Shown here: positions 1-8,095 of the stretch, piece by piece
Numbering within the stretch: the first letter of the stretch is position 1
Layout of the letters: each line of letters begins with the position of its first letter
The notes under the pieces: model-generated
Told to the model about the DNA's origin: nothing
What the model saw: only the letters and a program-made list of their open reading frames with translations
Databases searched by the model: none
Position numbers and translations under genes: made by a program
Source of the DNA: Methanolobus bombayensis
GTDB taxonomy: Archaea > Halobacteriota > Methanosarcinia > Methanosarcinales > Methanosarcinaceae
NCBI RefSeq assembly: GCF_017873415.1
Contig: NZ_JAGGKD010000018.1
Coordinates: 1-41,117, forward strand
DNA: 41,117 bases
Direction of reading: 5' to 3'

Positions 1-196
1 ATCAGTTGTCCGACAGGGCATCGCTGAGCAGCTACGCGCTAAGGAATAAGAGCTGAATGCATCTAAGCTCGAAATCTGACTTGAAAAGAGACCACGTTAA
101 GGATTCCGGTACAAGACCGGTTTGATAGGGTCGGGATGTAAGCACCAAGGCAACGAGGTGTTAAGTCTGCGGCTACTAACTATCCGTGCCTGTCTG
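1..196 (+). rRNA. 23S ribosomal RNA, 3' end (partial)
   Basis: The first about 196 bases match the conserved 3' end of archaeal 23S rRNA: the GCGCTAAGGAATAAGAGCTG region, the AAGCTCGAAA and GAAAAGAGACCACG segments, then GTTAAGTCTGCGGCTACTAAC close to the mature end. The gene enters from the left edge, so only its terminal domain is present. The mature 3' end is estimated by comparison with remembered haloarchaeal 23S ends and may be off by about 15 bases. It continues into a spacer with tRNA-Cys and 5S rRNA on the same strand. Confidence 0.93.
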
Positions 197-260
197 TCTT
201 GCTTTGTCCAGGCGAAATCTGATATGTGTATGTTGAATATACCCGATAACAAAGGTAAGC

Positions 261-270
261 TATAAATATA
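261..270 (+). promoter_or_regulatory. TATA box upstream of tRNA-Cys
   Basis: TATAAATATA lies 27-36 bases before the first base of tRNA-Cys, the normal archaeal TATA distance. This suggests that tRNA-Cys and 5S can be transcribed separately from the upstream 16S-23S unit. Confidence 0.55.
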
Positions 271-296
271 ATGGATTCATCCATAAATCGCTCACT

Positions 297-368
297 GCCA
301 AGGTGGCGGAGCGGCTACGCAATCGCCTGCAGAGCGATTCCATTCCGGTTCGAATCCGGACCTTGGCT
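297..368 (+). tRNA. tRNA-Cys (GCA)
   Basis: The acceptor stem GCCAAGG pairs with CCTTGGC at 361-367, followed by discriminator T368, usual for archaeal tRNA-Cys. The anticodon loop CTGCAGA, closed by ATCGC/GCGAT, carries anticodon GCA. The T arm TCCGG-TTCGAAT-CCGGA is complete. CCA is not encoded. It lies between 23S and 5S rRNA rather than after 5S. Confidence 0.95.
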
Positions 369-390
369 TTACCTTTACCAATTCATCGTG

Positions 391-523
391 AGTGAGTTTG
401 GCGGCCACAGCGGCAGGGTCATTCCTGTACCCTTCCCGAACACAGAAGATAAGCCTGCCAGCGTTCCATACTGTACTTAAGTACGAGAGTCTTTGGGAAA
501 TATGGATCGCTGCCAGCTCACTC
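391..523 (+). rRNA. 5S ribosomal RNA
   Basis: Conserved archaeal 5S blocks are present: GGCGGCCACAGCGG, GTACCCTTCCCGAACACAGAA, GATAAGCC, CCAGCGTTCC and CTTTGGGAAATATGG. Helix I forms between GTGAGTGAG near 389-397 and CTCACTCAC near 517-525, so the ends are accurate only to a few bases. A T-rich stretch follows from about 540. Confidence 0.9.
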
Positions 524-530
524 ACACATG

Positions 531-850
531 ATCTAACAACTTCTTTTTCTAATTTGTTTCATGATAATTAGTTTTGGCTTTAGTTAACTTTTGTTTTTCC
601 AAATAAAATTTTCATGTAAAAGTGACAGTGAAATAATTATTCATGATATTGAAAACATTTACCAAAAAAGTTTTGAAAAATATCTCATTAAAGCTTTGTA
701 TAATTACTTTTATTTTGATATTTTTTATTCCATGACTAATATACTCAAAAGCACCTTTATACAATAAGTAACTTAGAAAACATGTTTCTCTCTTGTTCAA
801 AATAGGGCTCAAATGCCCTTATTTCTTTTTTGTTTTTCCTAATTATGGAA
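531..850. other. AT-rich intergenic region, no gene seen
   Basis: About 320 bases between 5S rRNA and the UAG-readthrough end of the NSS transporter. The start has T-rich runs (TTCTTTTTCTAATTTG and TTTTGTTTTTCC, 540-605) that could end rRNA transcription. A 66-codon frame at 612-812 (minus) has low-complexity composition, no family resemblance and no ribosome-binding site. I see no tRNA or convincing structured RNA. Confidence 0.6.
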
Positions 851-2227
851 TCATAATAAATTAATCCAACCCTGTACAAGAATCATCAGGACTATGAAGG
901 GCAGTAAATATCTTGCATAAGGGCTTACCCACTCTGGTAATTTTCTTCCCTATTCGATATTTGCTTCTTTAATGAACCTATCCCAACCCCATCCGGTTTT
1001 TAATGTACAAAACATCACAATTGCAAGAGCACCAACTGGAAGAATATTGTTACTGAATATGAAATCTTCAAGATCAAGTATTCCGGTACCTGGTCCAAAA
1101 GGTTGTATCCAGCTTAAAGGGCCAAAACTCAGAGCACAAGGAAGTGAAAGCGCAAGTATCCCAATAGTATTGACAAATGCAGCCTTTTTTCGCTTCCATC
1201 CCCATTCATCCATGGTAAAAGCCATTATATTTTCAAATATTGCAATAACAGTTGACATGGCTGCAAATGCAAGGAATGTAAAGAAAAGAATACCCCATAA
1301 TCTTCCTCCTGTCATCTGGTTTAATATATTGGGAAGTGTTACAAAGATAAGTTCTGGTCCAGCACCTGCATCAATGCCAAAAGCAAATGCAGCAGGGAAT
1401 ATAACAAGTCCTGCAAGTAGGGCAATTGAAGTATCCAGCACAACCACGTTGATAGTTTCTCCCGGTAAGGAGCGTTCTTTACCTATGTAGCTTCCAAAAA
1501 TGGCCATTCCGCCCGCACCAGCACTAAGCGTGAAAAAAGCTTGTCCCATTGCAGCATAAATAGCTTCACTGTCTATAAGACTCATATCAGGTTTCAGATA
1601 GAAAATAATTCCTGCATTTGCTCCCGGCAGAGTGACAGATTTGATGACAAGTATCAATAAAATAAGCACCATTCCGGACATCAGTGTTTTGCTTACTTTT
1701 TCAGCTCCTTTTTGTAATCCTTTTGAACATACCCAGAATCCGGTTAGCACAACAAGTCCCATCCAGAATACTATCTCCTGTGTATGGCTAAGAAAAGCTT
1801 CGAAAAAGCTGCCAACTTCCTGAGGCTCAAGTCCGGAGAAACTTCCGTCAATAGAATAGTAAACGTAGGCAAGTCCCCAGCCTGCAACTGTCGTATAGAA
1901 CATTACGAGCAGTACATTTCTTATAATTCCCATGTATCCAAAAACATGCCATTTACTTCCTTCAGGTTCCAGTTTTCTCATGGCTCCGGCAATGTTCAGT
2001 TTTCCGGCTCTTCCAATAGAATATTCCATTAAAAGAATAGGGAAACCAAGTAGAATCAAGAATGCAAGATAAATAAGAACAAAAGCAGCTCCTCCATATT
2101 TTCCCGTGATGTATGGGAAGCGCCATATATTGCCAAGTCCGATGGCACATCCAGCAGATATAAGTAAAAACCCAAGTCTGCTGGAAAGTTCTTCTCTCTC
2201 TGTGTTGTCCTTTGTTTTTCCGCTCAT
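851..2227 (-). CDS. Sodium:neurotransmitter symporter family (NSS) transporter with in-frame UAG before TM12
   Basis: Multi-helix Na+-coupled amino-acid or osmolyte symporter of the LeuT/MhsT family. The N-terminal motif SAGCAIGLGNIWRFPY is the family TM1 signature (Na+ and substrate site), followed by about ten more hydrophobic segments. I start at the ATG of MSGKTKDN (2227); longer upstream reading has no support. The ordinary frame stops at TAG (950-952) after about 425 residues, just after IKEANIE. The same frame continues for 32 codons to TGA (851-853), encoding KLPEWVSPYARYLLP then a hydrophobic run ending QGWINLL. That is what the TM11-TM12 loop and TM12 of this family look like. I therefore annotate UAG readthrough, probably pyrrolysine, giving about 458 residues. 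The alternative is an 11-TM protein ending at UAG. Substrate unknown. Divergent from the flavoprotein gene. Confidence 0.8.
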
Positions 2228-2365
2228 TGTAAGTTCGTATTCATATTTGCATGCATGTATTATAATATTAATACTGAGTACTATAGTTTTACTTTTTTTA
2301 CATCGAAAGTAATTATACCTAATAGAAACCAATGTTCAAAGGAACATGATAAAGTGGGGAATCAA

Positions 2366-3796
2366 ATGAAAGAATATGATCTTATTGTAATTGGCTCAGG
2401 CTCCGGAACAAATTATATAAGTGGAATACTCGATGCGGATTCTGAAATGAAAATAGCATTGATTGATAAGGATGAACCAGGAGGAATTTGTCTAACCCGT
2501 GGTTGCATTCCTTCAAAAATGCTTCTATATCCTGCAGAACTTGTCAGGGAAATAGGAATTGTAGATAACTTTGGTATCAAGGCTTCAATTGAAAACATAG
2601 ATTTCAAGGCAGTAATGGAAAGGATGCAAAGTTCAATATCTCAGGATATTGAAGGCATCAGAAATAGTTATACTCATCTTCACAGGCTGGATTTTTACAA
2701 TGAGCCTGCTGAGTTTGTATCTCCCTATACAATGAAGGTTGGTGCTGAGACAATTACTGCAAAAATGATATTCCTGTGTACAGGTTCAAAGCCGGCTATT
2801 CCTACTATAAAAGGAATTGAAGATATAGATTACCTTACAAGTGATGATGTCCTGAAACTTACAGAGCTTCCAGAGAGCCTTGCAATAATCGGTGGAGGCT
2901 ACATAGCAGCTGAATACGGACATTTCTTCTCTGCCATGGGCTCGAAGGTTACTATCATAGGTAGAAACCCAAGGCTTATCCCTGAAGAAGAACCAGAAAT
3001 CTCCACTCTTGCAAAGAAAATGATGTCAAAGCACATGGATATCCTTACCAACTGTGAAGTAATTGAAGTGAAATCCTCTGCAGAAGGCAAAGTCGTCATT
3101 GCAAAAGACCGTGAAACAGATGAGGAAAAAGAAATCACTGCATCTGCAATACTTGTGGCAACAGGCAGGAGCCCTAATACGGATATCCTCAAACCAGATC
3201 TTGGAGAGATTGATACTGATAAGCGTGGCTGGATCAAAGTGAATGAACACCTTGAAACAAGTTCAAAAAATGTCTGGGCTTTTGGAGATGCCAATGGTAA
3301 ATACCTTTTCAAACATGTTGCAAACCATGAGTCTACTGTAGTGTACTATAATGCTATACTTAAAAAGAATATGAAAGCCGATTATCATGCTGTTCCTTAT
3401 GCCGTGTTCTCATACCCCGAAATTGCCGGTGTCGGAATGACGGAAAGACAGGCTGTTGTGGAATATGGAGAGGACAAAATTACTATTGGTTTCTATCGGT
3501 TCCAGGATACTGCAAAGGGAGTTGCAATGTCCCTTGGTGATGAGTTCGTGAAAATTATCCTTGAAAGTGAAACACAGAAGATTCTTGGTGCTCATATTAT
3601 AGGACCTGAAGCTTCAGTCCTAATACATCAGATAATTCCTCTAATGTACACTCAAAATCAGGATGCAAGCCCTATAATGTATGCAATGGATATTCATCCG
3701 TCACTAAGCGAGGTCATAAAAAGAGCATTCTACTCAAGGATGCCTCCTATTGAATATCACATGATTATGCAGGCTTATGAGCTGGAAGAAGCCTGA
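2366..3796 (+). CDS. Dihydrolipoamide dehydrogenase-like flavoprotein disulfide reductase
   Basis: 476-residue FAD/NAD(P)H pyridine nucleotide-disulfide oxidoreductase, cytoplasmic. The N-terminal FAD motif is VIGSGSGTNY. The redox-active disulfide is CLTRGC near residues 41-46, then IPSKMLLYPAE. A second Rossmann site IIGGGYIAAEYG binds NAD(P)H, ATGRSPNTD and FGDANG touch FAD, and the C-terminal MDIHPSLSE supplies the His-Glu dyad typical of Lpd and mercuric reductase. I chose the ATG at 2366, preceded by GTGGGGA, rather than an extended frame to 2255 that has no homology. No 2-oxoacid dehydrogenase or lipoylation gene is adjacent, so the disulfide substrate is open. The gene is monocistronic and converges on the betaine transporter. 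Confidence 0.85.
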   Translation: MKEYDLIVIGSGSGTNYISGILDADSEMKIALIDKDEPGGICLTRGCIPSKMLLYPAELVREIGIVDNFGIKASIENIDFKAVMERMQSSISQDIEGIRNSYTHLHRLDFYNEPAEFVSPYTMKVGAETITAKMIFLCTGSKPAIPTIKGIEDIDYLTSDDVLKLTELPESLAIIGGGYIAAEYGHFFSAMGSKVTIIGRNPRLIPEEEPEISTLAKKMMSKHMDILTNCEVIEVKSSAEGKVVIAKDRETDEEKEITASAILVATGRSPNTDILKPDLGEIDTDKRGWIKVNEHLETSSKNVWAFGDANGKYLFKHVANHESTVVYYNAILKKNMKADYHAVPYAVFSYPEIAGVGMTERQAVVEYGEDKITIGFYRFQDTAKGVAMSLGDEFVKIILESETQKILGAHIIGPEASVLIHQIIPLMYTQNQDASPIMYAMDIHPSLSEVIKRAFYSRMPPIEYHMIMQAYELEEA

Positions 3797-3818
3797 ATCT
3801 AAGTAAAAAAGAGTTAAA

Positions 3819-3837
3819 GAGAGAACTTAGTTCTCTC
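3819..3837. terminator. Hairpin between convergent genes
   Basis: Perfect 8-bp inverted repeat GAGAGAAC-TTA-GTTCTCTC, in the 58-base gap between the convergent disulfide reductase and binding-protein genes. It is symmetric, so it could act on either strand; T-rich sequence follows it on the plus strand. Confidence 0.4.
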
Positions 3838-3854
3838 AAATTCACTTATTTAGT

Positions 3855-4760
3855 TTATTCCTGGGTTCCAATAACTTCATTTATCTTTTCAGGATTTTCT
3901 GCAAGCCAAGCAGCTGCAGCTTCATCCGGGGTCTGACCTTCATCAATTGCAATCATAATTGATTCTATGTCAGAAAGGTCCATCTCAAAGTTCTGGATTA
4001 TCTGATAGAATTCAGGGTTATCCTCTTCAAAACCAGTCCTGGTAAGTATAATAAGGTCATCACTTCCTCCATATTCTCCCTTTGAGTCTTCGAGGAATTT
4101 AAGGCCATCAATGCGAGCAAAACTCCAGTGTGGTCTCCAAAGGGTTACAACTACCCATTCTTCGTTGTTGATCTTGTCCTGAAGTTCAGTGACCATTCCT
4201 ACAGTACTGCTTGAGTAAAGTTCGTATTCTTCGAGTTCGTAATCTACAATGCAGCTTTCTGTGTTCTGCATGATACCTGCTCCAGGTTCAATACCACTTA
4301 TCTGTCCATCAAATTTGCTGGCATTGCCTTTGAGCTCTTCAATAGTGTTGATTGGTACGTATTCAGGAACAACCAGTCCGCACTTTGCACCTGATGCAAT
4401 TACCTGTGCTTGAACAAGGCTATCATTGTATTTATCCCAGTAAGGTGCCTGGGTTGCAGGTAACCATGCTTGAATCAGAACATCTATGTCACCCTGTGCT
4501 GTTGCCTGGTAAAGAGCACCAAGGTCTGCACCTTCTACAGTTTCGTATTCATATTCACTTTCATCAAGAATCTGTGTGAATACACTTCCAGTAGCACGTG
4601 AGTCATCCCACTGTACTATCCCAATTTTTACTGCTTCCTGTGTTGTATCTTCTGCCGTGGATTCAGTATCACTTGCGTTATCTTCAGAAGTACAACCTGA
4701 ACTAATAAGAGCGCATGCAATTATTAAACATGCAAGTATTTTTAAAAAATTATTTTTCAT
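3855..4760 (-). CDS. Glycine betaine/proline-type ABC transporter substrate-binding lipoprotein (second copy)
   Basis: 301-residue extracytoplasmic binding protein of the OpuAC/ProX type. The N-terminus has a hydrophobic signal ending in the lipobox SSGC (Cys about residue 23), then a Ser/Thr/Glu-rich linker. Motifs shared with its upstream paralogue are AWLPATQAPYW, PGAGIMQNTE, VVTLWRPHW and LKFLED, in which Trp and Tyr residues probably make the aromatic cage for a quaternary amine. It is the last gene of the transporter operon, 63 bases after the first binding protein. Two binding proteins on one permease suggest different ligands or affinities; the exact ligand cannot be read from sequence. 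Confidence 0.85.
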   Translation of the reverse strand: MKNNFLKILACLIIACALISSGCTSEDNASDTESTAEDTTQEAVKIGIVQWDDSRATGSVFTQILDESEYEYETVEGADLGALYQATAQGDIDVLIQAWLPATQAPYWDKYNDSLVQAQVIASGAKCGLVVPEYVPINTIEELKGNASKFDGQISGIEPGAGIMQNTESCIVDYELEEYELYSSSTVGMVTELQDKINNEEWVVVTLWRPHWSFARIDGLKFLEDSKGEYGGSDDLIILTRTGFEEDNPEFYQIIQNFEMDLSDIESIMIAIDEGQTPDEAAAAWLAENPEKINEVIGTQE

Positions 4761-4823
4761 AAAATCACCTCTATGATTTATTATATCATGTAAAATAAAA
4801 TTAAAAAATAAAGGTTAATACCT

Positions 4824-5714
4824 TTATTCTTCAGTTCCGAGCCATTCGTTTACTTTCTCAGGGTTTGCATCCACCCACTCCTGAGCAGCTTCTTCTTCTG
4901 ACATGCCCGCTTCAAGATTTGACATGACGGACTGGATGTCATCATGTGTCCACTGGAATCTGCTGATTATTCCATAGAGTTCCGGATCATCTTCTTCAAG
5001 GCCTACCCTTGCAAGTGTTTCAACATGATCTGCTTCGCCGTAGACTCCGTTTGGATCTTCAAGGTATTTCAAGTCAAAGCTGTTAAATGCCCAGTGAGGT
5101 GACCAGAGCGTTACAACAACCCAGTCATCATCTTCGATGGAACTTTTAAGTTCAGCTGTCATTCCGGCACTGCTACTTGAAACAAGTTCATAATCAAGAC
5201 TGTAATTCTCGATTGCAGTTTCTGTAGTAGACATGATACCTGCTCCCGGGTCAATACCAATGATCTCACCGTTGAACTGTTCCTTGTTGTCATTGAGTTC
5301 TTCTATGGAATCAATTGTTACATATGTTGGTACAACAAGGCCAATGCGGCAGTCTTCAAGGTTAACTGCAACACTGTCAATATCATCTCCGTACTGTTCC
5401 CAGTAATTCCTCTGTGTCTGTGGGAGCCATGCGGAAGTTGTAAAATCGAACTGACTGTCTGCAAGTCCCTGGTAGAGTGCTCCTGCATCAACAGCAATTA
5501 TCTCAACATCATAACCTGCCTGTTCAAGGACAAGTTTCATGACATTTGTGCTGGCAATCTCTCCATCCCAGAGCACATAGCCAATAGTTGCTTCTTTTGT
5601 AACTGTATCTTCTTCATTTCCTGTATCTGTAGTGCCTTGGTCAGCACATCCACTTACCATAACAAGCATGGCAAGAACTAAAATTACTGAAAGGACTTTT
5701 ATTTGACTTTTCAT
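4824..5714 (-). CDS. Glycine betaine/proline-type ABC transporter substrate-binding lipoprotein (first copy)
   Basis: 296-residue OpuAC-like binding protein. The signal peptide ends in lipobox VSGC (Cys about residue 23). Conserved motifs: SAWLPQTQRNYW, DPGAGIMSTTE, SSSAGMTAEL and VVTLWSPHWAF. The C-terminus, with EEAAQEWVDANPEKVNEWLG, is very similar to the downstream copy, so the two probably arose by tandem duplication. It lies 55 bases after the permease gene. The protein would bind compatible solutes outside the membrane and deliver them to the permease. Confidence 0.87.
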   Translation of the reverse strand: MKSQIKVLSVILVLAMLVMVSGCADQGTTDTGNEEDTVTKEATIGYVLWDGEIASTNVMKLVLEQAGYDVEIIAVDAGALYQGLADSQFDFTTSAWLPQTQRNYWEQYGDDIDSVAVNLEDCRIGLVVPTYVTIDSIEELNDNKEQFNGEIIGIDPGAGIMSTTETAIENYSLDYELVSSSSAGMTAELKSSIEDDDWVVVTLWSPHWAFNSFDLKYLEDPNGVYGEADHVETLARVGLEEDDPELYGIISRFQWTHDDIQSVMSNLEAGMSEEEAAQEWVDANPEKVNEWLGTEE

Positions 5715-5769
5715 TTTATCACAACTTTGTATAAAGTAAAAGACCGGATGGTCTTTAATTTAATATGAA

Positions 5770-6603
5770 TTATTTTTTTGGTGTAAGGTTTTGGGTCAGT
5801 CTGTCAAGTATGATCGCAATAATTACGATTCCTATACCCGCTTCAAATCCCTGACCTATGTCTACTCGCTGTATTCCTACAAGTACCTGGTAACCAAGCC
5901 CACGTGCACCGATCATGGCAGCGATTACAACCATGGATAGTGAGAGCATGATACATTGGTTTACGCCTGCCATTATTGTAGGAAGAGCAACTGGAAGTTC
6001 AACTTTGAATAGTTTTTGCATTGGTGTTGTGCCAAAAGCAGATGCAACTTCATCCAGCTCTACCGGAACCTGGCGAATACCCAGATTTGTCAAACGGATA
6101 GCAGGTGGCATTGCAAAAACGATTGTTGCCACAAGACCCGGGACATTTCCAAGTCCGAAGAATATGACTGCAGGTATCAGATAAACAAAAGAGGGCATGG
6201 TTTGCATGAAGTCCAGTACTGGTTTCACAATATGGAAAATCGTTTCATTCTTTGCAGCCAGAATCCCTGTAGGAATTCCTATCAATAAAGCTACAAGGGC
6301 TGATGATAATACTAGAGCGATAGTTTCCATGGAAAGAGTCCACAGTCCCATACTATCTATCAGTAAAAATCCGACTACGCTTCCAATTGCAAGTTTTAGA
6401 TTTTTCCTGGAACCCAGATATATAAGGATAGCAGCCACAATAATGAATGCAAAAGGTGGTAAAAATAACAATACATCCTTGAATCCGGAGATTAGCATAT
6501 CTATTAGGTCACTGAAGATATCCATTAAAAAACCAAAATTATCATTCAGCCAGTAAACTCCTGTTTCCACTGCTTCTCCTATGGGAAGTTCAGGCAAGAC
6601 CAT
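5770..6603 (-). CDS. Glycine betaine/proline-type ABC transporter permease
   Basis: 277-residue integral membrane protein of the OpuAB/ProW type, with about six or seven membrane helices. An N-terminal segment is followed by the binding-protein-dependent permease domain, whose coupling motif EVASAFGTTPMQKLFKVELP (about residues 186-205) contacts the ATPase. Start ATG 6603 lies one base after the ATPase stop codon and is preceded by AAGGAGGAGG, an unusually strong Shine-Dalgarno sequence inside the end of the ATPase gene, so the two genes are translationally coupled. It forms the transmembrane channel of the compatible-solute importer. Confidence 0.9.
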   Translation of the reverse strand: MVLPELPIGEAVETGVYWLNDNFGFLMDIFSDLIDMLISGFKDVLLFLPPFAFIIVAAILIYLGSRKNLKLAIGSVVGFLLIDSMGLWTLSMETIALVLSSALVALLIGIPTGILAAKNETIFHIVKPVLDFMQTMPSFVYLIPAVIFFGLGNVPGLVATIVFAMPPAIRLTNLGIRQVPVELDEVASAFGTTPMQKLFKVELPVALPTIMAGVNQCIMLSLSMVVIAAMIGARGLGYQVLVGIQRVDIGQGFEAGIGIVIIAIILDRLTQNLTPKK

Positions 6604-6604
6604 T

Positions 6605-7795
6605 CTAATCCTCCTCCTTCATTGCCAGAGCACCAAGTATGCTACCTCTGACTATTACTCCTAATATCTTTTCATTTTCGTTAATAACTGCAATAGGTAA
6701 GGCATTCTCTGCCATCATTGGTATTATTTCCTTTATGGGCATATCAGGAGTTATTATGTTGATATCGGTTCTCATGACATCCCTTATGCCTTTATGTTCC
6801 TTGGCTGCAGGAGCTGCAGCATCAACACATAATATTCCCTTTATCTTCTTATCTGCATCAACTACGAATATTGATGACATACCATGTTTCTTCATGAGCT
6901 GAAGTGCAACAGGAAGTCCTGAATTGACTGACACTACAGGATCTGGTCTTTTCATGATATTTTCAGCTGTAAGTATCTTTGTCCTGTCAACACCGGCAAC
7001 AAATTCTGATACGTAATCATCAGCAGGATTTGTAAGGATCTCTTCTGCAGTACCTATCTGTGCGACCATTCCGTCTTTCATGATAGCTATTCGATCACCA
7101 AGCTTCAGAGCCTCATCAAGGTCATGGGACACAAACACAATGGTTTTCTTCAATTTGTCCTGAAGTGCGATCAATTCATCCTGCATCTCCGATCTAATAA
7201 GCGGATCCAGTGCGCTGAATGCTTCGTCCATTAGAAGAACATCAGGGTCAGTGGCAAGGGCTCTTGCAAGACCCACTCTTTGCTGCATACCTCCACTTAG
7301 CTGAGATGTCTTGCTTGATCCGTAGCCTTTCAGACCAACCTTGGAAATAGCTTCTTCAGCTTTTGCATATCTTTCTTCCTTTGATATGCCTTGTATCTCA
7401 AGACCAAAAGCCACATTGTCTATTACAGTTCTATGAGGTAGAAGTGCAAAGCTCTGGAAGACCATACTCATTTTCTTTCTTCTGGCCTCTCTCAAATCCT
7501 TATCATCCATTGTGGCAATATCATCACCGTCAATAAGGATATGACCTTCACTTGGATTTATCAGACGGTTCAGGCAGCGCAAAAGAGTTGATTTTCCTGA
7601 ACCAGAGAGTCCCATGAGTACAAAAGTCTCTCCTTCGTAAACATCAAAGTTTACTTCATAAAGGCCAACGGTCTGTTTTGTTCTTTCAAAAATTTCCTGT
7701 TTGGAAACGCCTTCCTCTATGAGCGATATTGCTTTTTGAGGATTCTTGCCGAATATCTTGACAAGATTACGAACTTCTATTTTCTTTTTTCTAAT
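6605..7795 (-). CDS. Glycine betaine/proline-type ABC transporter ATP-binding protein, non-canonical start
   Basis: About 396-residue OpuAA/ProV-type ATPase. Walker A GLSGSGKST is at about residues 62-70, signature LSGGMQQRVGLARA, Walker B VLLMDEAFSALD, and a C-terminal pair of CBS domains that in the family senses ionic strength. Starting at the first ATG (7615) would cut into Walker A and lose about 60 expected N-terminal residues. The frame stays open upstream to a TGA at 7805-7807 and encodes typical OpuAA sequence (KIEVRNLVKIFGKNPQKAI, VGLYEVNFDVYEGETF) but contains no ATG, GTG or TTG. The best start is ATT at 7793-7795, six bases after GAGGT. It ends in TAG with a TGA four codons on. 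First gene of the operon. Confidence 0.88.
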   Translation of the reverse strand: MRKKKIEVRNLVKIFGKNPQKAISLIEEGVSKQEIFERTKQTVGLYEVNFDVYEGETFVLMGLSGSGKSTLLRCLNRLINPSEGHILIDGDDIATMDDKDLREARRKKMSMVFQSFALLPHRTVIDNVAFGLEIQGISKEERYAKAEEAISKVGLKGYGSSKTSQLSGGMQQRVGLARALATDPDVLLMDEAFSALDPLIRSEMQDELIALQDKLKKTIVFVSHDLDEALKLGDRIAIMKDGMVAQIGTAEEILTNPADDYVSEFVAGVDRTKILTAENIMKRPDPVVSVNSGLPVALQLMKKHGMSSIFVVDADKKIKGILCVDAAAPAAKEHKGIRDVMRTDINIITPDMPIKEIIPMMAENALPIAVINENEKILGVIVRGSILGALAMKEED

Positions 7796-7887
7796 TGGAA
7801 TACCTCAATTTGAAATAAGGTTGATAGAATTATTAGTCTATATTTTTGATTGGGCAACCCTATATTAATCTATCGTTTCATATCGCT

Positions 7888-7932
7888 AAAATAAGCCTTA
7901 TTTTGTTTTATTTTTTTAAAATAAGCTTAAAT
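7888..7932. promoter_or_regulatory. Repeated AAAATAAGC elements upstream of the betaine transporter operon
   Basis: AAAATAAG-C-CTTATTTT (7888-7904) is a perfect 8-bp inverted repeat. A second AAAATAAGC begins at 7918, exactly 30 bases from the first, followed by TTAAAT. Both lie about 95-140 bases before the presumed ATT start of the ATPase gene. Equal helical phase (about three turns) suggests a protein-binding operator or promoter element, perhaps osmotic control of the operon, but no regulator is identified. Confidence 0.35.
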
Positions 7933-8095
7933 ATGTCTTTTCTGATTATTAATATAAAATAGGTGGGCAACACATATCTTAATTATCTTTAATCTATGAT
8001 TATTTTTGCCGGAAGAAAAAAGGTTCCAATCCGGTTCAAGTTTAAACTGAAATGAAAAAAGAAAGAGGAATAAAACCCTCTTTTCATATTAAAAT

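Noticed and set aside
292-525. Frames across tRNA-Cys and 5S rRNA
   Set aside because: They lie over RNA genes with clear structure, so they are not coding.
612-812. 66-codon minus-strand frame in the AT-rich gap after 5S rRNA
   Set aside because: Low-complexity composition, no ribosome-binding site, no family resemblance; it also lies downstream of the readthrough end of the transporter.
7613-7615. ATG 7615 as start of the betaine ATPase
   Set aside because: It begins directly before the Walker A motif and would drop about 60 conserved residues that are encoded upstream in the same frame.
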